Positions 26,163 to 35,058 of a DNA stretch of 64,000 nt are shown here, one piece after another. Source of the stretch: CAVYOD01 sp963770045. GTDB taxonomy: Bacteria > Acidobacteriota > Aminicenantia > Aminicenantales > CAVYOD01. The notes under the pieces were generated by a model. It was given only the letters and a program-made list of their open reading frames with translations, made no database searches and was not told the DNA's origin. Position 1 is the first letter of the stretch. Every line of letters starts with the position of its first letter. The stretch covers positions 124,001 through 188,000 of the forward strand of contig CAVYOD010000022.1 in assembly GCA_963770045.1 (NCBI GenBank), given 5' to 3'. A program made the translations under genes and the position numbers.

Positions 26163-26191
26163 ATGATAAGAACTGGCGGCTGAAATGTCAA
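26163..26191 (-). promoter_or_regulatory. Promoter of trxB
   Basis: On the minus strand a consensus TTGACA (26186-26191) and TATCAT (26163-26168) are separated by exactly 17 bases. Transcription would start near 26156, about 14-23 bases before the start codon. A TATAAT further down (about 26143-26148) overlaps the leader and could be a second -10. Confidence 0.65.
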
Positions 26192-26262
26192 ACCACTTCT
26201 TCTATCTCAAACGCGGTTTCAAGCTTCTAATACAAACGCAATAACTCATGCGACATCTCCGT

Positions 26263-26395
26263 TCAAGGTGGCGCCGGAGACCACCCTCTGGCCCCCGGAC
26301 GCCGAGGAACCAGTCCCGTCGGTTCCCCCGTCGGACAAGCCGACGGGCCCCCCTCCGCTACGGGGTCCCAAGGGTGGTCTCCGGCGCAACCTTGA
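26263..26395 (-). repeat. Folded dispersed element, copy B
   Basis: This copy has the same 130-base plan as copy A near 12.7 kb, in opposite orientation. The outer stem is TCAAGGT-GCGCCGGAGACCACCCT facing its complement at 26371-26395, broken only at one pair; inner hairpins CCCGTCGG/CCGACGGG and GAACC/GGTTC are kept. Outside it, 26228-26256 and 26398-26426 form a further imperfect inverted repeat not seen around copy A. The rest of the 446-base gap 26143-26588 holds the trxB promoter and a GGAGTAA heptamer repeat (26443-26466), but no gene. Confidence 0.8.
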
Positions 26396-26588
26396 CCATG
26401 TCAAGTTACTTATCGCGTTTGCATTAGTCGTCAGATTATTGCGAGGGGTGAGGAGTAAGGAGTAAGAAGCCTAAAAAATATAAAAAAGGTAATTTTAAAA
26501 GTGAGCGGCTGCTTGCCCGGAATAGGAATAAAACTGAGGTTGTCTTAGGGGATGGCGCGCCACACCGGCAAGGGAGTTTTATGCGCCC

Positions 26589-27434
26589 TCATCCCCATCC
26601 CAACTTGTCGTGAAGCAGGTCGAAGTAGCAGCGCTTGGGCGAGGAGATGAGCTTGAGCTCGAGGGGAGCGCGCTTGACCACGACGACGTCATCCTTCACC
26701 AGGCTATTTCCCCTCTGCCCATCAATCGTCAGGTAGACTTCTTCTCCTGGTGTCAGTAGCCGGACTTTGATCTTTGCGTCATTGGAGAGGACCATCGGAC
26801 GGAAAGAGAGCGCGTGGGGGCAGATGGGAGAGATGAGAACCGCGGGGATGTAAGGCTGGATGATCGGGCCGCCGGCCGACAGGGAATAAGCCGTTGATCC
26901 GGTCGGAGTTGAGATGATGAGCCCGTCGGCCTTCAGCGTCGCGATCTCCTCATCGTCGCTCCAGATCGTGAACTGGATCATCCGCGCCAGCGCTCCCTTG
27001 TTGATGACGACGTCATTTAGGCAATAGTAAACCTTCTCTTTAACCCTGGCCTCGAGCATCCGCCTCGGGCTGATGATCGCTTCGTTTCCGCTCAGGTAAG
27101 AATCCAGGGTCAAATACATCTCTTCGAGTGGGACTTCCGTCAGAAACCCGAGGCTTCCCAGGTTCACCCCCATGACCGGGACATTCTTCACGGCCGCAAG
27201 GTGAGCGATGCTCAGCAGGGTCCCATCGCCGCCCAGGACGACCAGGAGGTCGACCTGCCCGGGCACTTCCTCGCGTCGAACCCAAAGGTTGCGGCGTAGT
27301 CTCCGCGCGGCCACTTCTTCGAGCACACAGGCAATATTCCGCTTTTTGAAGTAGGCGGTCAGTTCTTTAAGGATCTGCTCTATCTTCGGCGCGTGAGGTT
27401 TAATCACCAGACCGACCCGTTTAATGTTGTTCAT
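26589..27434 (-). CDS. nadK: NAD kinase
   Basis: A 281-residue ATP-NAD kinase. The GGDGT signature is in LVVLGGDGTLLSIAHLA near residue 65, GVNLGSLGFLTEV follows near 93, and the NAD-binding segment is ADGLIISTPTGSTAYSLSAGGPI near residues 166-188. It phosphorylates NAD to NADP in the cytoplasm. The ATG overlaps the reading frame of the repaired tlyA by 14 bases, an arrangement common in bacteria. Confidence 0.95.
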   Translation of the reverse strand: MNNIKRVGLVIKPHAPKIEQILKELTAYFKKRNIACVLEEVAARRLRRNLWVRREEVPGQVDLLVVLGGDGTLLSIAHLAAVKNVPVMGVNLGSLGFLTEVPLEEMYLTLDSYLSGNEAIISPRRMLEARVKEKVYYCLNDVVINKGALARMIQFTIWSDDEEIATLKADGLIISTPTGSTAYSLSAGGPIIQPYIPAVLISPICPHALSFRPMVLSNDAKIKVRLLTPGEEVYLTIDGQRGNSLVKDDVVVVKRAPLELKLISSPKRCYFDLLHDKLGWG

Positions 27435-28226
27435 CCCAGACAGCCTCCTTGATCATCGCTCGGATTTCCTCGTGGCTCAAAGGCTCCTCCTCGAGAGTCC
27501 ACCAGGCCAGGAACTCCTGGTTTCCTTTCTGGCCGCGCGTGGCGCACTTCAAGAGCCCTCGAAGATTAAACCCCAGAGTGGAAGCGGCATCAACCACCCG
27601 GCCGAGTGTCTCTTCGTGAAGAGCCGGGTCCCGAACGATCCCTTTTTCCCGACCCGGCCTTTTCCCACTTCAAACTGCGGCTTGATTAGGGCCAGCATGT
27701 TCCCACGGCCGAGGAATTCTTTGACTGCGGGCAAAACCTTGAGGATGGAAATAAAAGACAGGTCCGTGGTCAGGATGTCCGGGGGTTCAGCGAAGTCCGC
27801 TCTGTTCAAGTAGCGGGCGTTTTTTTCAATTCGCCTGACCCGCGGGTCCTCTGCCAGATGGCAGTCGAGCTGCTTAACATCCACGTCCACCGCATAGACC
27901 ATCGTGGCCCCGTGCTGGAGAAGGCAGTCGGTGAACCCTCCGGTTGAAGCCCCGAGGTCGGCGGCGATTTTCCCCTCGACCGGGATCTTCCATTTATTCA
28001 GGCCCTCCTCCAGTTTGAGGCCGCCGCGACTGACATAAGGGATTTTGCTCTGGAGGAGAATTTCTTTTTCGGCTTCGAGAAGCTGGCCGGGCTTTTCAAC
28101 CCGCCTCCCGCCTGAAAACACGAGGCCGGCCATGATGAGCGCCTGGGCCTTTTGACGTGTCGGAGCAAAGCCCCGGTCGACGAGCAATTTATCCGCCCTC
28201 TCTTTTTTTGTCTTAATGATTACCAT
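27421..28226 (-). CDS. tlyA: TlyA-family rRNA 2'-O-methyltransferase, interrupted by a frameshift
   Basis: An N-terminal S4 RNA-binding domain (ERADKLLVDRGFAPTRQKAQ) precedes an FtsJ-like methyltransferase (ADLGASTGGFTDCLLQ near residue 88, VYAVDVDVKQLDCHL). The frame is correct to ALIKPQFEVGKGRVGKKG near residue 195, then breaks. In the next frame the expected end follows directly: VRDPALHEETLGRVVDAAS, later AWWTLEEEPLSHEEI, with stop at 27421. One base seems lost at the AAAAAGGGA run near 27640. If the break is real, the protein ends early at 27549 with a wrong 30-residue tail. Family members methylate 16S/23S rRNA cytidines. Confidence 0.82.
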
Positions 28227-28263
28227 GCCCGGAGATTTCTGCCTTGCTTGCCCATATAAGAAA

Positions 28264-30156
28264 TCAAGAACTCCTTTTTTCTTTCCCGTTTATGATGAAA
28301 TCCTTGATTTGGCGCTGAAGCCCTTCCTCATCGAGCCCGTAGTGCTTTTTGATCTGAGAAGATTTGCCGACGGGATAGATCTCCAGGGGTAAGCCGATGG
28401 CCTTGAATCTCAGGTCGAATCGCCTTTCCCGGTCCAAGAGTTCCCTGACAGCGCTCCCAAACCCTCCGGCGGTGACTCCCTCTTCGACCGTAATGATCGT
28501 CCGGCCCGGCGAGGCGAAACGAAGGATCGTCCGCTCATCCAGGGGCTTGGCGAACCGGGCGTTCACCACAGCCAGGCTGATCCCCTCCTGTTCGAGCTTT
28601 TCCGCGGCCGCCAGGGACGGGGCGACCATGCTTCCCAGGGCGAGAAGCAGGTCACGGCCTTCTTTGAGTAGCTCACTCTGACCGAGGGGAATGAGTTTGA
28701 ATTGCTTGTCGAGAGGAGTGCCCAGTCCCTTGCCCTTGGGGAAGCGCACGGCGGCGGGATGGCCGTAGCTCAGCGCCGATATTATCATGTGCTGGAGCTC
28801 GTTCTCATCCTTGGGAGCCATGACGATCATGTGCGGGAGATGGCGAAGGTAGACGATGTCATTGAGACCCTGGTGAGTCGGTCCATCATCGGAGACGATG
28901 CCGGCCCGGTCAAGGGCAAAGACGACAGGCAGGTCCATCAGGCAAACGTCGTGGTAGAGCTGGTCATAAGCCCGTTGGAGGAAGGTCGAATAGATGGCCA
29001 CGACCGGTTTAAAGCCGCTGATCGCCAACCCCGCGGCAAAGTTGACCGCGTGCTGCTCGGCAATCCCAACGTCATAAAAACGGTCGGGCAGTTCCCTGGC
29101 GAATGAGGCCAGGCCCGTCCCATCCGGCATGGCAGCCGTGATGGCCAGGACTTTGGGATCCTCCTGGGCGGCCCTGAGCATCGTCCGGCCGAAAACTGAA
29201 GAATAGGTGGGAGTCAGATCGTGATTGAGAGGCTCGCCCGTGGCTGGATTGAAAGGTGAGGCCCCATGAAATCGCGAAGGGTTTGTCTGAGCCGGCGCGT
29301 AACCCCTTCCCTTCTGGGTCACGCAGTGCAGGAGGATGGGACCGCCGTAGCTTTGGGCGTCTTTGAAGACTTCGATGAGCGAACCCAGGCTGTGACCTTG
29401 GACGGGCCCGACATAGCGGATACCCAATTCCTCGAAAACGAGTCCGGGAAAAAACGTCTTCTTGATCAGCTCTTCGAACGCCCGGCCGGCCTTGATCAGG
29501 GGTTGGCCGACGCCGGGGATGGATTTGAGAATCGATTTAGCCTGGTCTTTGATCCTGAGGTAATGTTGTCCCGAGACCAGGTAGGAGAGATACTTGGAGA
29601 ACGCGCCGACGTTCGGGGAGATGGACATCTCGTTATAGTTGAGGACAATGATCACCTTTTCCCGGAGATGCCCGATCTGGTTGAGCGCCTCCCAGGCAAC
29701 GCCTCCGGTCAGGCTTCCGTCACCGACAACCGCGATAACGTCGAAATTTGCGTTTTTCTTGTCACGGGCGACGGCCATTCCCAAGGCGGCGGAAAGCGCT
29801 GTCGAAGCGTGGCCGGTGTTGTAGGGGTCATATTCGCTCTCCTCGAGCGAAGGAAACCCGCAGAGGCCCTCATACTGACGGAGTTTGGCGAATTTATCCT
29901 TGCGGCCGGTGATGAGTTTGTGGGTGTAGCATTGGTGGCCGACGTCCCAGATGATCTTGTCCCGGGGCGCGTCAAAAACATAATGGAGGGCGAGAGTCAG
30001 CTCCACGACCCCCAGGTTTGAGGACAGATGGCCGCCGCTCCTTGAGACTGTCTCCACGATGAGGCTCCGGACCTCCCGGGATAGCTGGGAGAGCTCGCTC
30101 AGGGTTAGCTTCTTCAGGTCTTTCGGGCTCTGGATTCGGTCAAGGATTCTGCCCAA
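28264..30156 (-). CDS. dxs: 1-deoxy-D-xylulose-5-phosphate synthase
   Basis: A 630-residue thiamine-diphosphate enzyme. The active-site His segment is VSRSGGHLSSNLGVVELTLA near residue 38, GDGSLTGGVAWEALN is the cofactor site near residue 146, and YDVGIAEQHAVNFAAGLA is the transketolase signature near residue 365. It makes DXP from pyruvate and glyceraldehyde-3-phosphate for isoprenoid synthesis. Its start is one base from the end of the prenyl synthase gene, so both steps of the isoprenoid route are coupled. Confidence 0.95.
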   Translation of the reverse strand: MGRILDRIQSPKDLKKLTLSELSQLSREVRSLIVETVSRSGGHLSSNLGVVELTLALHYVFDAPRDKIIWDVGHQCYTHKLITGRKDKFAKLRQYEGLCGFPSLEESEYDPYNTGHASTALSAALGMAVARDKKNANFDVIAVVGDGSLTGGVAWEALNQIGHLREKVIIVLNYNEMSISPNVGAFSKYLSYLVSGQHYLRIKDQAKSILKSIPGVGQPLIKAGRAFEELIKKTFFPGLVFEELGIRYVGPVQGHSLGSLIEVFKDAQSYGGPILLHCVTQKGRGYAPAQTNPSRFHGASPFNPATGEPLNHDLTPTYSSVFGRTMLRAAQEDPKVLAITAAMPDGTGLASFARELPDRFYDVGIAEQHAVNFAAGLAISGFKPVVAIYSTFLQRAYDQLYHDVCLMDLPVVFALDRAGIVSDDGPTHQGLNDIVYLRHLPHMIVMAPKDENELQHMIISALSYGHPAAVRFPKGKGLGTPLDKQFKLIPLGQSELLKEGRDLLLALGSMVAPSLAAAEKLEQEGISLAVVNARFAKPLDERTILRFASPGRTIITVEEGVTAGGFGSAVRELLDRERRFDLRFKAIGLPLEIYPVGKSSQIKKHYGLDEEGLQRQIKDFIINGKEKRSS

Positions 30157-30157
30157 C

Positions 30158-31018
30158 CTAGTCTCCCTTGTCCAACCTCAAGAGCCTGAGGGCCAGCTCC
30201 CGGAGCTCGTCGGAGCGCAAACTCGCCTTTTCGAGGGCCTGGATGGCGTCCGCCACGAACCCCTGAAGTCTTTTCTGAGCTTCCTCACGTCCGACCACGA
30301 GGACATAGTTGGGACGCGGCGGAGAAGCGCTGGCTGTCTGCTGGGCAGCATCCAAGAGGTCATCTCTCACTTGGAAGGCCAGGCCGACGTTTTTTCCATA
30401 TTCCTCAATGGCCAGAATCTCAGAGGGCGCCGCCTTCCCCAGGATCGCTCCGGACTTGACCGCGGACACGATCAGGGAGCCGGTTTTCTTGAGAATGAGC
30501 TCATGGATTTTTTCTTCGGTCAGCTCCTGGGGGGAAAGAGTTATGTCCAGGAGTTGTCCGGCGACCATGCCTCGGGAGCCCGCCGCCCGACTGATCTCCC
30601 GGATGACCTCTTGTTTCTCGGAATAAAGCGCAGGAGGCACAGGAGCTCCGGCCAGGACCTCGAAGGCCAGACTGATGAGCCCATCGCCAGCCAGGAGAGC
30701 GAGGCCTTCCCCGAACGCTTTATGGCAGGAGGGTTTTCCCCGCCGATAATCATCATTGTCCATGGAGGGCAAATCGTCGTGGATGAGCGAATAATTATGG
30801 ATGAGCTCGAGGCCGCAAGAGAACGGGAGGAGCATCTCCAGCGAAACCCCAAAACACTCGCCCGAGCAAAGGAGAAGGACCGGCCGGAACCTCTTGCCGC
30901 CGGACAGTACCGCGTAACGCATGGCTTCAAAGAGCAGAGAATCATCTTCACGCAGAAGTCTTTTGAGCTCGTGGTCGACGGCCACGCGCTTGGCTTGGAT
31001 TCTGTCCAGGACGTTCAT
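30158..31018 (-). CDS. ispA: Polyprenyl (farnesyl/geranylgeranyl) diphosphate synthase
   Basis: A 286-residue all-alpha isoprenyl synthase. The first aspartate-rich motif is LIHDDLPSMDNDDYRRG near residue 77, with the GKRFRP substrate site near residue 41; the second motif is FQVRDDLLD near residue 216. The two residues inside the first motif fit short-chain (C15-C20) enzymes. It sits between xseB and dxs, the same order as in many bacteria. The chain length cannot be stated with certainty. Confidence 0.92.
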   Translation of the reverse strand: MNVLDRIQAKRVAVDHELKRLLREDDSLLFEAMRYAVLSGGKRFRPVLLLCSGECFGVSLEMLLPFSCGLELIHNYSLIHDDLPSMDNDDYRRGKPSCHKAFGEGLALLAGDGLISLAFEVLAGAPVPPALYSEKQEVIREISRAAGSRGMVAGQLLDITLSPQELTEEKIHELILKKTGSLIVSAVKSGAILGKAAPSEILAIEEYGKNVGLAFQVRDDLLDAAQQTASASPPRPNYVLVVGREEAQKRLQGFVADAIQALEKASLRSDELRELALRLLRLDKGD

Positions 31019-31024
31019 AGGCTC

Positions 31025-31330
31025 TTAGAAGGGAAGCTCATCATCGTCTTTATCTTTAGGTTTTTTCGGAGAACCCACCTCCTCTTCGCTCGAGGAAGCC
31101 GGTTCCTCTTCCAGGCTGAATTCTTCGGCCCTGACCTCTCCTTTTTCGTTCTTGAGAAGGATCTCGACTTTCTTCTCAGCTTTATCGAGCTCGTGGCGGA
31201 GAAAACGGGCCAGCTTCACGCCCTTTTCAAAAAGGGCCAATGATTCGTTCAAGGATAACTCGCCTTTTCCCATCCTCTCGACGATCTTCTCCAGGTCGGA
31301 CAGCGCTTTTTCAAAGCTGAGGGTCGTCAT
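31025..31330 (-). CDS. xseB: Exodeoxyribonuclease VII small subunit
   Basis: A 101-residue protein. The first ~65 residues are the XseB helical hairpin (SFEKALSDLEKIVERMGKGELSL then FEKGVKLARFLRHELDKAEKKVEIL). An acidic, low-complexity tail follows that is longer than in most XseB proteins. The subunit binds XseA to form the single-strand-specific exonuclease VII. Its ATG overlaps the xseA stop by 4 bases. Confidence 0.92.
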   Translation of the reverse strand: MTTLSFEKALSDLEKIVERMGKGELSLNESLALFEKGVKLARFLRHELDKAEKKVEILLKNEKGEVRAEEFSLEEEPASSSEEEVGSPKKPKDKDDDELPF

Positions 31331-32661
31331 TTGGTCTCCTTTGAGAACCGGGATTGGATTGGTTTATCCCGGTCGATATTCTTGACCTCGCAGGTGAACT
31401 CTCCGGAATAAAAAGACACGGTCACATCCTCATCCCGTTGGAGGTCGTCGATCGCCCGCACAAGGCGCCTTCCGTTGCCCTGCCAACACAGGGTGTAACC
31501 TTTTTTGAGGACCGCTAAAGGGCTGAGGGCTTGGAGAGATGCTGAAAGCCTCTGCCATCCGGCCTCGCCATCCTGGAGCTTTGCCTTCAGGATGTTGCGC
31601 ATCATTTCCGCGAATAGGGCCGCCTGCGATTTCATCTCCGCGATCCTCTGGGCCTTCCGGCGCATAAGATTCCAGGCTTTCAGCTCGAGTTCGTCCACCT
31701 CCTGCTCGAGGTTGAGCAGCCTCTCCTTGAAACTCTGAAAAACCTGGTCCTGGCTGAGTCGGAAGACTCGGTGCTTGAATTCCTGGAATGTATATTTCAG
31801 ATGATGAGCGATCTTCTCTTGCAGGTTTCGGATGCGTTCTTCGAAGGCCTCTTCTTTTTCGATAACCATCTCCGCGGCGGCGGTCGGAGTCGAGGCGCGG
31901 ATATCGGCCACGAAATCTGCGATGGTAAAATCGACCTCGTGCCCCACGGCCGAGATGACCGGAACAGGAGAGCGAAAAATTGCCCGGGCGACTTTTTCCT
32001 CGTTGAACGCCCACAGGTCTTCCATCGACCCTCCGCCGCGCCCGACAACGATCACATCCAAATCCGGCACTTTTCCCAGGTAGTCGATCCCGGCGACGAT
32101 TTCTTCGGCCGCGCCTTCTCCCTGGACTTTGACCGGATAGATAAGAATGTGGAGGCGGGCGAATCGTCTCTCCAGGGTTTTCAGGATGTCGACGATCGCC
32201 GCTCCCCGGGGCGAGGTCACGATCCCTATCTTTTTCGGAAGCAGGGGCAATTTCTTTTTGCGCTGAAGCTCGAAGAGACCCTCCTTCTTCAGCTTCTCCT
32301 TGAGTTGTTCGAAGGCCAGCTGGAGAGCGCCTTTGCCTTTGGGCTGGACGAGATCGGCCACGAGCTGGTACTCTCCCCTAGGTTCATAGACATTGATGCG
32401 GCCCCGGCAGATGACCTGGAGGCCGTCTTTCATCTCGAAGGGAACCTGCCGGGCATCGGAGCGGAACAGGACGCCGCGCAACTGGCTGGTGGCGTCTTTG
32501 AGCGTAAAATAGACGTGACCGGAGGAGTGGCGGTGGAAGTTCGAAATCTCCCCCTCCACCCACAAGAGCGGAAAGGCCGTCTCCAGCTCGAGCTTGACGA
32601 GTTGAGTGACCTGGGTGACGGTGTACACCCGGTCGGGGAGGACGACCCCTTCAGTCTTCAC
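31327..32661 (-). CDS. xseA: Exodeoxyribonuclease VII large subunit
   Basis: A 444-residue protein. The N-terminal OB fold (VYTVTQVTQLVKLELE, LWVEGEISNFHRHSSGHVYF) is followed by the catalytic domain (IGIVTSPRGAAIVDIL near residue 148, VIVVGRGGGSMEDLWAFNEE near residue 207, PVISAVGHEVDFTIADFVAD near residue 236). A long coiled coil covers ~270-370. It processes single-stranded DNA into short oligonucleotides in repair. It overlaps ymdB by 11 bases upstream and xseB by 4 bases downstream. Confidence 0.95.
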   Translation of the reverse strand: MKTEGVVLPDRVYTVTQVTQLVKLELETAFPLLWVEGEISNFHRHSSGHVYFTLKDATSQLRGVLFRSDARQVPFEMKDGLQVICRGRINVYEPRGEYQLVADLVQPKGKGALQLAFEQLKEKLKKEGLFELQRKKKLPLLPKKIGIVTSPRGAAIVDILKTLERRFARLHILIYPVKVQGEGAAEEIVAGIDYLGKVPDLDVIVVGRGGGSMEDLWAFNEEKVARAIFRSPVPVISAVGHEVDFTIADFVADIRASTPTAAAEMVIEKEEAFEERIRNLQEKIAHHLKYTFQEFKHRVFRLSQDQVFQSFKERLLNLEQEVDELELKAWNLMRRKAQRIAEMKSQAALFAEMMRNILKAKLQDGEAGWQRLSASLQALSPLAVLKKGYTLCWQGNGRRLVRAIDDLQRDEDVTVSFYSGEFTCEVKNIDRDKPIQSRFSKETK

Positions 32662-33454
32662 TTCTCTCCTCGACTAACGCCTCCCTGCAGATGGAGATCG
32701 CTTTTCCCGTCTTGGCATCCAGCTCGATAAAAACGGCGCCCAGGGACAAACCCTCCTTGGCCGGCTCGAAGCGCTGAGCGCGTCCGGTCAAAAAGCGGGC
32801 CAGCGCCTGCTCGCGGCGCATCCCGATCACGGAGTTATAACCTCCAACCATGCCGACGTCGCTGATGTAAGCCGTCCCCTGAGGAAGGATCCGTTCATCG
32901 GAGGTCTGAACATGGGTATGTGTTCCGACGACGGCCGACACTCGTCCGTCCAGGTACCAGCCCATGGCCTGTTTCTCCGAAGTCGCCTCGGCGTGAAAGT
33001 CCACGATGATAATCGGTGTTGTCTTCTGCAGCGTTCCGAGGAGGTCATCGGCTGTCCGGAAGGGGCAGTCGATCGGCTCCATAAAAACCCGGCCCTGAAG
33101 GCTCACGACCGCGACCTTGAGCCCGGAACCGAGGTCGTGAACAAAGAAGCCCTTGCCCGGGTTCAGCGGGGGATAATTGGCCGGCCGCAAAAGCCTCGGC
33201 TCTTTTTGGAAATAGGCGATGGTCTCCTTCTTATCCCAGATGTGATTTCCGGAAGTGAGGACATCGATCTGGTGCAAAAGCTCCTGGCTGATCTCCTCCG
33301 TGATCCCGCTCCCGCCGGCGGCGTTTTCCCCATTGGCGATGATCAGCGAGGGCGAATATCTTTCGACGAGCGAAGGCAGGAAGCGCTCGAGGGCCCTCCG
33401 GCCGGGGCGGCCGATGATGTCGCCCAAAAAGAGAACCGATACTCTAGCGGGCAT
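32651..33454 (-). CDS. ymdB: YmdB-family metallophosphoesterase (TIGR00282)
   Basis: A 267-residue calcineurin-like phosphoesterase with the metal site spread over LFLGDIIGRPGRRAL, IANGENAAGGSGI, LTSGNHIWDKKE and IIVDFHAEATSEK. GTHTHVQTSDERI completes it. In Bacillus, YmdB hydrolyses cyclic dinucleotide or 2',3'-cNMP substrates and affects development, and it is encoded beside rny as here. It overlaps rny by 11 bases and xseA by 11 bases. The physiological substrate in this organism is unknown. Confidence 0.92.
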   Translation of the reverse strand: MPARVSVLFLGDIIGRPGRRALERFLPSLVERYSPSLIIANGENAAGGSGITEEISQELLHQIDVLTSGNHIWDKKETIAYFQKEPRLLRPANYPPLNPGKGFFVHDLGSGLKVAVVSLQGRVFMEPIDCPFRTADDLLGTLQKTTPIIIVDFHAEATSEKQAMGWYLDGRVSAVVGTHTHVQTSDERILPQGTAYISDVGMVGGYNSVIGMRREQALARFLTGRAQRFEPAKEGLSLGAVFIELDAKTGKAISICREALVEERSED

Positions 33455-35006
33455 ATTCCACAGCCCTCATTTCGCGGATCACGGTCACCTTGATCTGCCC
33501 CGGGTAGTCCAGCTCATCCTTGATCTTTTGGGCGATATCTTTGGCGATCAGGGCCGCTTTGTCATCCGAGACTTTCTGGCTTTCGACGATGATCCGGATC
33601 TCCCGGCCCGCCTGGAGGGCGAACGACTTGGAGACTCCCTCGAAGGAATTGGCTATCTCCTCCAGCTTCTCCAGCCGCTGGATGTATGTCTCCAGCAACT
33701 CCCGCCGAGCTCCCGGACGCGCCGCCGAGAGAGTGTCCGCAGCCTGGACGAGGACGGCTTCGATGGAGGGAAAATCGACGTCCCGATGATGCGAGGCGAT
33801 GGCCGCGATGACCGCTTCTGACTCGCCGTACTTTTTGGTCAGCTCGACGCTGAGCTCGGTGTGCGTCCCTTCAACATCCTTGTCCACAGCCTTGCCGATA
33901 TCGTGGAGCAGCCCGGCCCGGAGGGCCACGTTCGTGTTCGCCCCCAATTCCTTGGCCATCAAGGCCGCCAGAAGCGCGACCTCCTTGGAATGTTGGAGGA
34001 CGTTCTGGCCGTAGCTCGTCCGGTACTTCAGCTTGCCCAGGAGCTTGACCAGCTCGGGATGGACGCCCTGGACGCGCAGGTCAAAGAGGGCCGCCTCTCC
34101 CTCCTGCTTGATCTTCTGTTCGAGGTCCTGCTTCACGCTCTCGACGATGTCCTCGATCCTGGCCGGATGGATCCGTCCGTCGATGACCAGCTTTTCAATC
34201 GAGAGCCTGGCCATTTCCCGGCGAAGCGGATCGAAGCTCGAAAGGATGACCGCCTCGGGAGTGTCGTCGACGATGATGTCTACGCCGGTCGCCATCTCCA
34301 GGGCGCGGATGTTCCTTCCCTCGCGTCCGATAATCCGACCTTTCATGTCGTCTGAGGGCAAGTCGACGACCGATACAGTCGTTTCCACGACGTGTTCGGC
34401 GGCCGACCGTTGGATCGCCTGGCTGATGATCTCCCGGGCCAGGGTCTGGCTTTTTTCTTTGGTCTCTTCTTCGATCTTGCGGACGACCTGGACCGCCTCC
34501 AGCCGGGCCTCGTCCTCGATCTTCTTGATCAGAATGCTCTTGGCTTCCTCGAGGGTCAGCCCGGCGATCCTCTCGAGCTCCTCCGTTTCCTTCTTGAGGA
34601 TTTGGTTGAATTTCTCTTCTTGAGCATCCAGCTCTTTCTCCCTCTGCAGGATCCTCCGTTCTTTGCCCGAGAAATCGTGTTCTTTGCGTTCCAGGGCCTG
34701 GAACCTCCGCTCCAGACTTTCTTCCTTGTGGACCAGATGCCGCTCGGTCTCGTTGATCTTCCGCCGCCGCTCACGCGTCTGGGACTCGAACTCCTCCTTC
34801 TGGCTGAGCTCCCGCTCCTTCGCTTTGATGGCTGCTTCGTGTTTGGCTTTCTCCGCATCCGCCGCGGCTCGGGCCAGGATTTCTTTCGCCTCCTCCTTCG
34901 CCTGGAAAACGGCCCGCTGTCCCGCCCGTTTCTTGAGAAGGATATAAGCGAGGAGAGCCGCCAGCAGAATAATAACACCTACAGCTATGATCAGCATGAT
35001 CTTCAA
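33444..35006 (-). CDS. rny: Ribonuclease Y
   Basis: A 520-residue endoribonuclease. An N-terminal membrane anchor (IIAVGVIILLAALLAYILL) is followed by a long coiled coil (~30-200), a KH domain (MKGRIIGREGRNIRALE near residue 222) and an HD domain (LLHDIGKAVDKD near residue 365). It starts mRNA decay at the membrane. The likely start is TTG at 35006, 9 bases after AAGGAGG; the next ATG (34997) is too far from that site. The 6S RNA candidate lies directly upstream. Confidence 0.95.
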   Translation of the reverse strand: MKIMLIIAVGVIILLAALLAYILLKKRAGQRAVFQAKEEAKEILARAAADAEKAKHEAAIKAKERELSQKEEFESQTRERRRKINETERHLVHKEESLERRFQALERKEHDFSGKERRILQREKELDAQEEKFNQILKKETEELERIAGLTLEEAKSILIKKIEDEARLEAVQVVRKIEEETKEKSQTLAREIISQAIQRSAAEHVVETTVSVVDLPSDDMKGRIIGREGRNIRALEMATGVDIIVDDTPEAVILSSFDPLRREMARLSIEKLVIDGRIHPARIEDIVESVKQDLEQKIKQEGEAALFDLRVQGVHPELVKLLGKLKYRTSYGQNVLQHSKEVALLAALMAKELGANTNVALRAGLLHDIGKAVDKDVEGTHTELSVELTKKYGESEAVIAAIASHHRDVDFPSIEAVLVQAADTLSAARPGARRELLETYIQRLEKLEEIANSFEGVSKSFALQAGREIRIIVESQKVSDDKAALIAKDIAQKIKDELDYPGQIKVTVIREMRAVEYAR

Positions 35007-35058
35007 GTTGAACCACCTCCTTATAGATAATCAAAGGAGACGAGATGATGAAGGCTTA

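Noticed and set aside
26268..26465. 65-residue plus-strand frame
   Set aside because: It lies wholly within folded element copy B and a heptamer repeat, with proline/arginine-rich text and no ribosome site.
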